This document shows, piece by piece, positions 26,001 to 38,960 of a stretch of 64,000 bases of DNA. Source of the DNA: Gibbula magus. Its lineage: Eukaryota; Mollusca; Gastropoda; Trochida; Trochidae. The stretch is taken from positions 6,618,035-6,682,034 of the forward strand of contig OW388298.1 of the NCBI GenBank assembly GCA_936450465.1, given 5' to 3'. Made by a program: the position numbers and the translations under genes. Below the pieces are notes generated by a model, which had not been told where the DNA came from, did not search any database, and saw nothing but the letters and a program-made list of their open reading frames with translations. How positions within the stretch are numbered: the first letter of the stretch is position 1; each line of letters begins with the position of its first letter.

Positions 26001-29000
26001 CTAGTTGATGGAAGCGATTCTAGTGTAAATATATATAGAGTATCTGTTCAGTCTAGTTCAAGTTGATGGAAGTGATTCTAGTGTTAATACATATAGAGTA
26101 TCTGTTCAGTCTAGTTCTAGTTGTTTGAAGTGATTCTAGTGTTAATACGTATAGAGTACATGTTCAGTCTAGTTCTAGTTGATGGAAGCGATTCTAGTGT
26201 TAATACATATAGAGTATCTGTTCAGTCTAGTTCTAGTTGATGGAAGTGATTCTAGTGTTAATATATATAGAGTATCTGTTCAGTGTAGTTCTAGTTGATG
26301 GAAGCGATTCTAGTGTTAATACATATAGAGTATCTGTTCAGTCTAGTTCTAGTTGATGGAAGCGATTCTAGTGTTAATATATATAGAGTATCTGTTCAGT
26401 GTAGTTCTAGTTGATGGAAGTGATTCTAGTGTTAATACATATAGAGCATCTGTTCAGTCTAGTTCTAGTTGATGGAAGTGATTCTAGTGTTAATACATAT
26501 AGAGTATCTGTTCAGTCTAGTTCTAGTTGATGGAAGCGATTCTAGTGTTAATACGTATAGAGTATCTGTTCAGTCTAGTTCTAGTTGATGAAAGCGATTC
26601 TAGTGTTAATATATATAGAGTATCTGTTCAGTCTAGTTCTAGTTGATGGAAGTGATTCTAGTGTTAATACATATAGAGTATCTGTTCAGTCTAGTTCTAG
26701 TTGATGGAAGTGATTCTAGTGTTAATACATATAGAGTATCTGTTCAGTCTAGTTCTAGTTGATGGAAGCGATTCTAGTGTTAATATATATAGAGTATCTG
26801 TTCAGTCTAGTTCTAGTTGATGGAAGTGATTATAGTGTTAATACATATAGAGCATCTGTTCAGTCTAGTTCTAGTTGATGGAAGCGATTCTAGTGTTAAT
26901 ACATATAGAGTATCTGTTCAGTCTAGTTCTAGTTGATGGAAGTGATTCTAGTGTTAATACATATAGAGTATATGTTCAGTCTTGTTCTAGTTGATGGAAG
27001 CGATTCTAGTGTTAATATATATAGAGTATCTGTTCAGTCTAGTTCTAGTTGATGGAAGTGATTCTAGTGTTAATACATATAGAGCATATGTTCAGTCTAG
27101 TTCTAGTTGATCGAAGCGGTTCTACTGTTAATACATAGAGTATCTGTTCAGTGTAGTTCTAGTTGATGGAAGTGATTCTAGTGTTAATACATGTAGAGTA
27201 TCTGTTCAGTCTAGTTCTAGTTGATGGAAGCGATTCTAGTGTTAATACGTATAGAGTATCTGTTCAGTCTAGTTCTAGTTGATGGAAGTGATTCTAGTGT
27301 TAATACATATAGAGCATCTGTTCAGTCTAGTTCTAGTTGATGGAAGCGATTCTAGTGTTAATACACATAGAGTATCTGTTCAGTGTAGTTCTAGTTGATG
27401 GAAGCGATTCTAGTGTTAATATATATAGAGTATCTGTTCAGTCTAGTTCTAGTTGATGGAAGCGATTCTAGTGTTAATACATATAGAGTATCTGTTCAGT
27501 CTAGTTCTAGTTGATGGAAGCGATTCTAGTGTTAATACATATAGAGTATCTGTTCTGTCTAGTTCTAGTTGATGGAAGCGATTCTAGTGTTAATACATAT
27601 AGAGTATCTGTTCAGTCTAGTTCTAGTTGATGGAAGCGATTCTAGTGTTAATACATATAGAGCATATGTTCTGTCTAGTTCTAGTTGATGGAAGTGATTC
27701 TAGTGTTAATATATATAGAGTATCTGTTCAGTGTAGTTCTAGTTGATGGAAGCGATTCTAGTGTAAATATATATAGAGTATCTGTTCAGTCTAGTTCAAG
27801 TTGATGGAAGTGATTCTAGTGTTAATACATATAGAGTATCTGTTCAGTCTAGTTCTAGTTGTTTGAAGTGATTCTAGTGTTAATACATATAGAGTATATG
27901 TTCAGTCTAGTTCTAGTTGATGGAAGCGATTCTAGTGTTAATACATATAGAGTATCTGTTCAGTCTAGTTCTAGTTGATGGAAGTGATTCTAGTGTTAAT
28001 ATATATAGAGTATCTGTTCAGTCTAGTTCTAGTTGATGGAAGTGATTCTAGTGTTAATACATATAGAGTATCTGTTCTGTCTAGTTCTAGTTGATGGAAG
28101 CGATTCTAGTGTTAATACATATAGAGTATCTGTTCAGTCTAGTTCTAGTTGATGGAAGCGATTCTAGTGTTAATACATATAGAGTATCTGTTCAGTCTAG
28201 TTCTAGTTGATGGAAGTGATTCTAGTGTTAATACATATAGAGTATATGTTCAGTCTAGTTCTAGTTGATGGAAGTGATTCTACTGTTAATACATATAGAG
28301 TATCTGTTCAGTCTAGTTCTAGTTGATGGAAGTGATTCTAGTGTTAATACATATAGAGTATCTGTTCAGTCTAGTTCTAGTTGATGGAAGTGATTATAGT
28401 GTTAATACATATAGAGTATATGTTCAGTCTTGTTCTAATTGATGGAAGCGATTCTAGTGTTAATATATATAGAGTATCTGTTCAGTCTAGTTCTAGTTGA
28501 TGGAAGTGATTCTAGTGTTAATACATATAGAGCATATGTTCAGTCTAGTTCTAGTTGATCGAAGCGGTTCTACTGTTAATACATAGAGTATCTGTTCAGT
28601 GTAGTTCTAGTTGATGGAAGTGATTCTAGTGTTAATACATGTAGAGTATCTGTTCAGTCTAGTTCTAGTTGATGGAAGCGATTCTAGTGTTAATACATAT
28701 AGAGTATCTGTTCAGTCTAGTTCTAGTTGATGGAAGCGATTCTAGTGTTAATACACATAGAGTATCTGTTCAGTCTAGTTCTAGTTGATGGAAGCGATTC
28801 TAGTGTTAATACATATAGAGTATCTGTTCTGTCTAGTTCTAGTTGATGGAAGCGATTCTAGTGTTAATACATATAGAGTATCTGTTCAGTCTAGTTCTAG
28901 TTGATGGAAGCGATTCTAGTGTTAATACATATAGAGCATATGTTCTGTCTAGTTCTAGTTGATGGAAGTGATTCTAGTGTTAATATATATAGAGTATCTG

Positions 29001-29150
29001 TTCAGTGTAGTTCTAGTTGATGGAAGCGATTCTAGTGTAAATATATATAGAGTATCTGTTCAGTCTAGTTCAAGTTGATGGAAGTGATTCTAGTGTTAAT
29101 ACATATCGAGTATCTGTTCAGTCTAGTTCTAGTTGTTTGAAGTGATTCTA
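20100..29150. repeat. Higher-order repeat domain with 30-, 25- and 64-monomer steps
   Basis: Marker GATCGAAGCGGTTCTACTG occurs at 21661, 25371, 27109 and 28557, with steps of 3,710, 1,738 and 1,448 bp (64, 30 and 25 monomers, each step short by 2 bp because of one 56-bp unit). Marker GTTTGAAGTG occurs at 22413, 26123, 27861 and 29135, with steps of 3,710, 1,738 and 1,274 bp. The shared first two steps show blocks copied as units; the differing last step shows later monomer loss. Confidence 0.8.
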
Positions 29151-29899
29151 GTGTTAATACATATAGAGTATATGTTCAGTCTAGTTCTAGTTGATGGAAG
29201 CGATTCTAGTGTTAATACATATAGAGTATCTGTTCAGTCTAGTTCTAGTTGATGGAAGTGATTCTAGTGTTAATATATATAGAGTATCTGTTCAGTCTAG
29301 TTCTAGTTGATGGAAGTGATTCTAGTGTTAATACATATAGAGTATCTGTTCTGTCTAGTTCTAGTTGATGGAAGCGATTCTAGTGTTAATACATATAGAG
29401 TATCTGTTCAGTCTAGTTCTAGTTGATGGAAGCGATTCTAGTGTTAATACATATAGAGTATCTGTTCAGTCTAGTTCTAGTTGATGGAAGTGATTCTAGT
29501 GTTAATACATATAGAGTATCTGTTCAGTCTAGTATTAGTTGATGGAAGTGATTCTAGTGTTAATACATATAGAGTATCTGTTCAGTCTAGTTCTAGTTGA
29601 TGGAAGTGATTCTAGTGTTAATACATATGGAGTATATGTTCAGTCTAGTTCTAGTTGATGGAAGTGATTCTACTGTTAATACATATAGAGTATCTGTTCA
29701 GTCTAGTTCTAGTTGATGTAAGTGATTCTAGTGTTAATACATATAGAGTATCTGTTCAGTCTAGTTCTAGTTGATGGAAGTGATTCTAGTGTTAATACAT
29801 ATAGAGTATATGTTCAGTCTAGTTCTAGTTGATGGAAGTGATTCTATTGTTAATACATATAGAGTATCTGTTCAGTCTAGTTCTAGTTGATGGAAGCGA

Positions 29900-32300
29900 T
29901 TCTAGTGTTAATACATATAGAGTATCTGTTCAGTCTAGTTGTAGTTGATGGAAGTGATTCTAGTGTTAATACATATAGAGTATCTGTTCAGTCTAGTTCT
30001 AGTTGATGGAAGTGATTCTAGTGTTAATACATAGAGTATCTGTTCAGTCTAGTTCTAGTTGATGGAAGTGATTCTAGTGTTAATACGTATAGAGTATATG
30101 TTCAGTCTAGTTCTAGTTGATGGAAGTGATTCTAGAGTTAATACATATAGAGTATATGTTCAGTCTAGTTCTAGTTGATGGAAGCGATTCTAGTGTTAAT
30201 ACGTATAGAGTATATGTTCAGTCTAGTTCTAGTTGATGGAAGTGATTCTTGTGTTAATACATATAGAGTATATGTTCAGTCTAGTTCTAGTTGATGGAAG
30301 TGATTCTAGTGTTAATACATATAGAGCATCTGTTCAGTCTAGTTCTAGTTGATGGAAGTGATTCTAGTGTTAATACATATAGAGCATCTGTTCAGTCTAG
30401 TTCTAGTTGATGGAAGTGATTCTAGTGTTAATACATATAGAGTATCTGTTCAGTGTAGTTCTAGTTGATGGAAGCGATTCTAGTGTTAATTCATATAGAG
30501 TATCTGTTCAGTCTAGTTCTAGTTGATGGAAGTGATTCTAGTATTAATACATATAGAGTATCTGTTCAGTCTAGTTCTAGTTGATGGAAGTGATTCTAGT
30601 GTTAATACATATAGAGTATCTGTTCAGTCTAGTTCTAGTTGATGGAAGTGATTCTAGTGTTAATACATATAGAGTATATGTTCAGTCTAGTTCTAGTTGA
30701 TGGAAGTGATTCTAGTGTTAATATATATAGGGTATCTGTTCAGTCTAGTTCTAGTTGATGGAAGCGATTCTAGTGTTAATACATATAGAGTATCTGTTCA
30801 GCCTAGTTCTAGTTGATGGAAGCGATTCTAGTGTTAATACATATAGAGTATCTGTTCAGTCTAGTTCTAGTTGATGGAAGTGATTCAGGTGTTAATACAT
30901 ATAGAGTATCTGTTCTGTCTAGTTCTAGTTGATGGAAGCGATTCTAGTGTTAATACATATAGAGTATCTGTTCAGTCTAGTTCTAGTTGATGGAAGCGAT
31001 TCTAGTGTTAATACATATAGAGTATCTGTTCAGTCTAGTTCTAGTTGATGGAAGTGATTCTAGTGTTAATACATATAGAGTATCTGTTCAGTCTAGTTCT
31101 AGTTGATGGAAGTGATTCTAGTGTTAATACATATAGAGTATCTGTTCAGTCTAGTTCTAGTTGATGGAAGTGATTCTAGTGTTAATACATATAGAGTATA
31201 TGTTCAGTCTAGTTCTAGTTGATGGAAGTGATTCTACTGTTAATACATATAGAGTATCTGTTCAGTCTAGTTCTAGTTGATGTAAGTGATTCTAGTGTTA
31301 ATACATATAGAGTATCTGTTCAGTCTAGTTCTAGTTGATGGAAGTGATTCTAGTGTTAATACATATAGAGTATCTGTTCAGTCTAGTTCTAGTTGATGGA
31401 AGTGATTCTAGTGTTAATACATAGAGTATCTTTTCAGTCTAGTTCTAGTTGATGGAAGTGATTCTAGTGTTAATACGTATAGAGTATATGTTCAGTCTAG
31501 TTCTAGTTGATGGAAGTGATTCTAGAGTTAATACATATAGAGTATATGTTCAGTCTAGTTCTAGTTGATGGAAGCGATTCTAGTGTTAATACGTATAGAG
31601 TATATGTTCAGTCTAGTTCTAGTTGATGGAAGTGATTCTAGTGTTAATACATATAGAGTATATGTTCAGTCTAGTTCTAGTTGATGGAAGTGATTCTAGT
31701 GTTAATACATATAGAGCATCTGTTCAGTCTAGTTCTAGTTGATGGAAGTGATTCTAGTGTTAATACATATAGAGCATCTGTTCAGTCTAGTTCTAGTTGA
31801 TGGAAGTGATTCTAGTGTTAATACATATAGAGTATCTGTTCAGTGTAGTTCTAGTTGATGGAAGCGATTCTAGTGTTAATTCATATAGAGTATCTGTTCA
31901 GTCTAGTTCTAGTTGATGGAAGTGATTCTAGTATTAATACATATAGAGTATCTGTTCAGTCTAGTTCTAGTTGATGGAAGTGATTCTAGTGTTAATACAT
32001 ATAGAGTATCTGTTCAGTCTAGTTCTAGTTGATGGAAGTGATTCTAGTGTTAATACATATAGAGTATATGTTCAGTCTAGTTCTAGTTGATGGAAGTGAT
32101 TCTAGTGTTAATATATATAGGGTATCTGTTCAGTCTAGTTCTAGTTGATGGAAGCGATTCTAGTGTTAATACATATAGAGTATCTGTTCAGCCTAGTTCT
32201 AGTTGATGGAAGCGATTCTAGTGTTAATACATATAGAGTATCTGTTCAGTCTAGTTCTAGTTGATGGAAGTGATTCTAGTGTTAATACATATAGAGTATC
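29900..32300. repeat. Higher-order repeat: 24-mer of 1,390 bp
   Basis: The variant GTTAATTCATATAGAG recurs with TCATAT at 30491 and 31881, 1,390 bp apart. The surrounding order of variants (56-bp unit, ACGTAT, TCTAGAGTTAA, ACGTAT, two GCATCT units, GTGTAG) is the same in both blocks. The blocks look nearly identical, so the duplication is young. Confidence 0.85.
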
Positions 32301-32879
32301 TGTTCAGTCTAGTTGTAGTTGATGGAAGCGATTCTAGTGTTAATACATATAGAGTATCTGTTCAGTCTAGTTCTAGTTGATGGAAGTGATTCTAGTGTTA
32401 ATACATATAGAGTATATGTTCAGTCTAGTTCTAGTTGATGGAAGTGATTCTAGTGTTAATATATATAGGGTATCTGTTCAGTCTAGTTCTAGTTGATGGA
32501 AGCGATTCTAGTGTTAATACATATAGAGTATCTGTTCAGCCTAGTTCTAGCTGATGGAAGCGATTCTAGTGGTAATACATATAGAGTATCTGTTCAGTCT
32601 AGTTCTAGTTGAAGGAAGCGATTCTAGTGTTAATACATATAGAGTATCTGTTCAGTCTAGTTCTAGTTGAAGGAAGCGATTCTAGTGTTAATACATATAG
32701 AGTATCTGTTCAGTCTAGTTGTAGTTGATGGAAGCGATTCTAGTGTTAATACATATAGAGTATCTGTTCAGTCTAGTTCTAGTTGATGGAAGTGATTCTA
32801 GTGTTAATACGTATAGAGTATATTTTCAGTCTAGTTCTAGTTGATGGAAGCGATTCTAGTGTTAATACATATAGAGTAT

Positions 32880-35560
32880 CTGTTCAGTCTAGTTCTAGTT
32901 GATGGATGCGATTCTAGTGTCAATACATATAGAGTATATGTTCAGTCTAGTTCTAGTTGATGGAAGTGATTCTATTGTTAATACATATAGAGTATCTGTT
33001 CAGTCTAGTTCTAGTTGATGAAAGCGATTCTAGTGTTAATACATATAGAGTATCTGTTCAGTCTAGTTCTAGTTGATGGAAGCGATTCTAGTGTTAATAC
33101 ATATAGAGTATCTGTTCAGTCTAGTTCTAGTTGATGGAAGCGATTCTAGTGTTAATACATATAGATTATCTGTTCAGTCTAGTTCTAGTTGATGGAAGTG
33201 ATTCTAGTGTTAATACGTATAGAGTATATGTTCAGTCTAGTTCTAGTTGATGGAAGTGATTCTAGTGTTAATACATATAGAGTATCTGTTCAGTCTAGTT
33301 CTAGTTGATGGAAGTGATTCTAGTGTTAATACGTATAGAGAATATGTTCAGTCTAGTTCTAGTTGATGGAAGTGATTCTAGTGTTAATACATATAGAGTA
33401 TATGTTCAGTCTAGTTCTAGTTGATGGAAGTGATTCTAGTGTTAATACATATAGAGTATCTGTTCAATCTAGTTCTAGTTGATGGAAGTGATTCTAGTGT
33501 TAATACGTATAGAGTATATGTTCAGTCTAGTTCTAGTTGATGGAAGTGATTCTAGTGTTAATACATATAGAGTATATGTTCAGTCTAGTTCTAGTTGATG
33601 GAAGTGATTCTAGTGTTAATATATATAGGGTATCTGTTCAGTCTAGTTCTAGTTGACGGAAGCGATTCTAGTGTTAATACATATAGAGTATCTGTTCAGT
33701 CTAGTTCTAGTTGAAGGAAGCAATTCTAGTGTTAATACATATAGAGTATCTGTTCAGTCTAGTTGTAGTTGATGGAAGCGATTCTAGTGTTAATACATAT
33801 AGAGTATCTGTTCAGTCTAGTTCTAGTTGATGGAAGTGATTCTAGTGTTAATACGTATAGAGTACATGTTCAGTCTAGTTCTAGTTGATGGAAGCGATTC
33901 TAGTGTTAATACATATAGAGTATCTGTTCAGTCTAGTTCTAGTTGATGGAAGTGATTCTAGTATAAATACATATAGAGTATCTGTTCAGTCTAGTTCTAG
34001 TTGATGGAAGCGATTCTAGTGTTAATATATATAGAGTATCTCTTCAGTCTAGTTCTAGTTGATGGAAGTGATTCTAGTGTTAATATATATAGAGTATCTG
34101 TTCAGTCTAGTTCTAGTTGATGGAAGCGATTCTAGTGTCAATACATATAGAGTATATGTTCAGTCTAGTTCTAGTTGATGGAAGTGATTCTATTGTTAAT
34201 ACATAAAGAGTATCTGTTCAGTCTATTTCTAGTTGATGAAAGCGATTCTAGTGTTAATACATATAGAGTATCTGTTCAGTCTAGTTCTAGTTGATGGAAG
34301 CGATTCTAGTGTTAATACATATAGAGTATCTGTTCAGTCTAGTTCTAGTTGATGGAAGTGATTCTAGTGTTAATACGTATAGAGTATATGTTCAGTCTAG
34401 TTCTAGTTGATGGAAGTGATTCTAGTGTTAATACATATAGAGTATCTGTTCAGTCTAGTTCTAGTTGATGGAAGTGATTCTAGTGTTAATACGTTTAGAG
34501 AATATGTTCAGTCTAGTTCTAGTTGATGGAAGTGATTCTAGTGTTAATACATATAGAGTATATGTTCAGTCTAGTTCTAGTTGATGGAAGTGATTCTAGT
34601 GTTAATACATATAGAGTATCTGTTCAGTCTAGTTCTAGTTGATGGAAGTGATTCTAGTGTTAATACGTATAGAGTATATGTTCAGTCTAGTTCTAGTTGA
34701 TGGAAGTGATTCTAGTGTTAATACATATAGAGTATATGTTCAGTCTAGTTCTAGTTGATGGAAGTGATTCTAGTGTTAATATATATAGGGTATCTGTTCA
34801 GTCTAGTTCTAGTTGATGGAAGCGATTCTAGTGTTAATACATATAGAGTATCTGTTCAGTCTAGTTCTAGTTGAAGGAAGCAATTCTAGTGTTAATACAT
34901 ATAGAGTATCTGTTCAGTCTAGTTGTAGTTGATGGAAGCGATTCTAGTGTTAATACATATAGAGTATCTGTTCAGTCTAGTTCTAGTTGATGGAAGTGAT
35001 TCTAGTGTTAATACGTATAGAGTACATGTTCAGTCTAGTTCTAGTTGATGGAAGCGATTCTAGTGTTAATACATATAGAGTATCTGTTCAGTCTAGTTCT
35101 AGTTGATGGAAGTGATTCTAGTATAAATACATATAGAGTATCTGTTCAGTCTAGTTCTAGTTGATGGAAGCGATTCTAGTGTTAATATATATAGAGTATC
35201 TGTTCAGTCTAGTTCTAGTTGATGGAAGTGATTCTAGTGTTAATATATATAGAGTATCTGTTCAGTCTAGTTCTAGTTGATGGAAGCGATTCTAGTGTCA
35301 ATACATATAGAGTATATGTTCAGTCTAGTTCTAGTTGATGGAAGTGATTCTATTGTTAATACATAAAGAGTATCTGTTCAGTCTATTTCTAGTTGATGAA
35401 AGCGATTCTAGTGTTAATACATATAGAGTATCTGTTCAGTCTAGTTCTAGTTGATGGAAGCGATTCTAGTGTTAATACATATAGAGTATCTGTTCAGTCT
35501 AGTTCTAGTTGATGGAAGCGATTCTAGTGTTAATACATATAGATTATCTGTTCAGTCTAG
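32880..35560. repeat. Higher-order repeat: 20- and 21-monomer steps
   Basis: The variant AGTCTATTTCTAG recurs 1,160 bp apart (20 monomers, around 34221 and 35381). The variant GTGTCAATAC occurs at about 32919, 34137 and 35297, steps of 1,218 bp (21 monomers) and 1,160 bp (20 monomers), so successive blocks differ by one monomer. Confidence 0.8.
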
Positions 35561-35599
35561 TTCTAGTTGATGGAAGTGTTTCTAGTGTTAATACGTATA

Positions 35600-38400
35600 G
35601 AGTATATGTTCAGTCTAGTTCTAGTTGATGGAAGTGATTCCCGGTTAATTTATATAGAGTATCTGTTCAGTCTAGTTCTAGTTGATGGAAGTGATTCTAG
35701 TGTTAATACGTATAGAGTATCTGTTCAGTCTAGTTCTAGTTGATGGAAGTGATTCTAGTGTTAATACATATAGATTATATGTTCAGTCTAGTTCTAGTTG
35801 ATGGAAGTGATTCTAGTGTTAATACATATAGAGTATATGTTCAGTCTAGTTCTAGTTGATGGAAGTGATTCTAGTGTTAATACATATAGAGTATCTGTTC
35901 AGTCTAGTTCTAGTTGATGGAAGCGATTCTAGTGTTAATACATATAGAGTATATGTTCAGTCTAGTTCTAGTTGATGGAAGTGATTCTAGTGTTAATATA
36001 TATAGGGTATCTGTTCAGTCTAGTTCTAGTTGATGGAAGCGATTCTAGTGTTAATACATATAGAGTATCTGTTCAGTCTAGTTCTAGTTGAAGGAAGCGA
36101 TTCTAGTGTTAATACATATAGAGTATCTGTTCAGTCTAGTTGTAGTTGATGGAAGCGATTCTAGTGTTAATACATATAGAGTATCTATTCAGTCTAGTTC
36201 TAGTTGATGGAAGTGATTCTAGTGTTAATACGTATAGAGTATATGTTCAGTCTAGTTCTAGTTGATGGAAGCGATTCTAGTGTTAATACGTATAGAGTAT
36301 CTGTTCAGTCTAGTTCTAGTTGATGGAAGCGATTCTAGTGTTAATATATATAGAGTATATGTTCAGTCTAGTTCTAGTTGATGGAAGCGATTCTAGTGTT
36401 AATACATATAGAGTATCTGTTCAGTGTAGTTCTAGTTGATGGAAGTGATTCTAGTGTTAATACATATAGAGTATCTATTCAGTCTAGTTCTAGTTGATGG
36501 AAGTGATTCTAGTGTTACATATAGAGTATCTGTTCAGTCTAGTTCTAGTTGATGGAAGCGATTCTAGTGTTACATATAGAGTATCTGTTCAGTCTAGTTC
36601 TAGTTGATGGAAGTGATTCTAGTGTTAATACATAGAGTATCTGTTCAGTCTAGTTCTAGTTGATGGAAGTGATTCTAGTGTTAATACGTATAGAGTATAT
36701 GTTCAGTCTAGTTCTAGTTGATGGAAGCGATTCTAGTGTTAATACATATAGAGCATCTGTTCAGTCTAGTTCTAGTTGATGGAAGTGATTCTACTGTTAA
36801 TACATATAGAGTATCTGTTCAGTCTAGTTCTAGTTGATGGAAGCGATTCTAGTGTTAATACATATAGAGCATCTGTTCAGTCTAGTTCTAGTTGATGGAA
36901 GTGATTCTAGTGTTAATACATATAGAGTATCTGTTCAGTCTAGTTCTAGTTGATGGAAGCGATTCTAGTGTTAATACATATAGATTATCTGTTCAGTCTA
37001 GTTCTAGTTGATGGAAGTGTTTCTAGTGTTAATACGTATAGAGTATATGTTCAGTCTAGTTCTAGTTGATGGAAGTGATTCCCGGTTAATTTATATAGAG
37101 TATCTGTTCAGTCTAGTTCTAGTTGATGGAAGTGATTCTAGTGTTAATACGTATAGAGTATCTGTTCAGTCTAGTTCTAGTTGATGGAAGTGATTCTAGT
37201 GTTAATACGTATAGAGTATCTGTTCAGTCTAGTTCTAGTTGATGGAAGTGATTCTAGTGTTAATACATATAGAGTATATGTTCAGTCTAGTTCTAGTTGA
37301 TGGAAGTGATTCTAGTGTTAATACATATAGAGTATCTGTTCAGTCTAGTTCTAGTTGATGGAAGTGATTCTAGTGTTAATACATATAGAGTATCTGTTCA
37401 GTCTAGTTCTAGTTGATGGAAGTGATTCTAGTGTTAATACATATAGATTATATGTTCAGTCTAGTTCTAGTTGATGGAAGTGATTCTAGTGTTAATACAT
37501 ATAGAGTATATGTTCAGTCTAGTTCTAGTTGATGGAAGTGATTCTAGTGTTAATACATATAGAGTATCTGTTCAGTCTAGTTCTAGTTGATGGAAGCGAT
37601 TCTAGTGTTAATACATATAGAGTATATGTTCAGTCTAGTTCTAGTTGATGGAAGTGATTCTAGTGTTAATATATATAGGGTATCTGTTCAGTCTAGTTCT
37701 AGTTGATGGAAGCGATTCTAGTGTTAATACATATAGAGTATCTGTTCAGTCTAGTTCTAGTTGATGGAAGCGATTCTAGTGTTAATACATATAGAGTATC
37801 TGTTCAGTCTAGTTGTAGTTGATGGAAGCGATTCTAGTGTTAATACATATAGAGTATCTATTCAGTCTAGTTCTAGTTGATGGAAGTGATTCTAGTGTTA
37901 ATACGTATAGAGTATATGTTCAGTCTAGTTCTAGTTGATGGAAGCGATTCTAGTGTTAATACGTATAGAGTATCTGTTCAGTCTAGTTCTAGTTGATGGA
38001 AGCGATTCTAGTGTTAATATATATAGAGTATATGTTCAGTCTAGTTCTAGTTGATGGAAGCGATTCTAGTGTTAATACATATAGAGTATCTGTTCAGTGT
38101 AGTTCTAGTTGATGGAAGTGATTCTAGTGTTAATACATATAGAGTATCTATTCAGTCTAGTTCTAGTTGATGGAAGTGATTCTAGTGTTACATATAGAGT
38201 ATCTGTTCAGTCTAGTTCTAGTTGATGGAAGCGATTCTAGTGTTACATATAGAGTATCTGTTCAGTCTAGTTCTAGTTGATGGAAGTGATTCTAGTGTTA
38301 ATACATAGAGTATCTGTTCAGTCTAGTTCTAGTTGATGGAAGTGATTCTAGTGTTAATACGTATAGAGTATATGTTCAGTCTAGTTCTAGTTGATGGAAG
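35600..38400. repeat. Higher-order repeat: 25- and 29-monomer steps with short monomers
   Basis: The unusual monomer containing CCCGGTTAATTTATATAG recurs 1,441 bp apart (CCGG at 35641 and 37082). The 55-bp monomers with GTTACATATAG recur 1,673 bp apart (36514 and 38187). After subtracting the short units these equal 25 and 29 monomers. The differing steps imply insertion of about four monomers in the second block. Confidence 0.8.
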
Positions 38401-38960
38401 CGATTCTAGTGTTAATACATATAGAGCATCTGTTCAGTCTAGTTCTAGTTGATGGAAGTGATTCTACTGTTAATACATATAGAGTATCTGTTCAGTCTAG
38501 TTCTAGTTGATGGAAGCGATTCTAGTGTTAATACATATAAATTATCTGTTCAGTCTAGTTCTAGTTGATGGAAGTGATTCTAGTGTTAATACATATAGAG
38601 TATCTGTTCAGTCTAGTTCTAGTTGATGGAAGTGATTCTAGTGTTAATACATATAGAGTATCTGTTCAGTCTAGTTCTAGTTGATGGAAGTGATTCTAGT
38701 GTTAATACATAGAGTATCTATTCAGTCTAGTTCTAGTTGATGGAAGTGATTCTAGTGTTAATACATATAGAGTATCTGTTCAGTCTAGTTCTAGTTGATG
38801 AAAGTGATTCTAGTGTTAATATATATAGGGTATCTGTTCAGTCTAGTTCTAGTTGATGGAAGCGATTCTAGTGTAAATACGTATAGAGTATCTGTTCAGT
38901 CTAGTTCTAGTTGAAGGAAGCGATTCTATTGTTAATACATATAGAGTATCTGTTCAGTCT

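Larger units (their letters stand above)
4129..38960. repeat. 58-bp satellite array, block 1 (about 600 monomers)
   Basis: A head-to-tail array of a 58-bp monomer; 8273-8330 is a consensus-like copy. Within the monomer, GTTCAGTCTAGTTCTAGTTG is followed by ATGGAAGCGATTCTAGTG and then TTAATACATATAGAGTATCT. CTAG occurs three times per monomer and GC is about 34%. Recurrent variants are GCGATT/GTGATT, ACATAT/ACGTAT/ATATAT/ACACAT and GTATCT/GCATCT/GTATAT. Rare length variants are 56 bp (ACATAGAG), 55 bp (GTTACATAT) and 57 bp (CCCGGTTAAT). Left-edge monomers are diverged, while the right edge stops abruptly within GTTCAGTCT. Since 58 leaves remainder 1 on division by 3, each stop triplet visits every frame within three monomers, so the array cannot encode a long protein. 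There are no spacers, so it is not a CRISPR array. A structural or heterochromatic (possibly pericentromeric) role is only inference. Confidence 0.98.

Noticed and set aside
4129..38960. CRISPR array
   Set aside because: Repeats are contiguous with no unique spacers, and the setting is eukaryotic.
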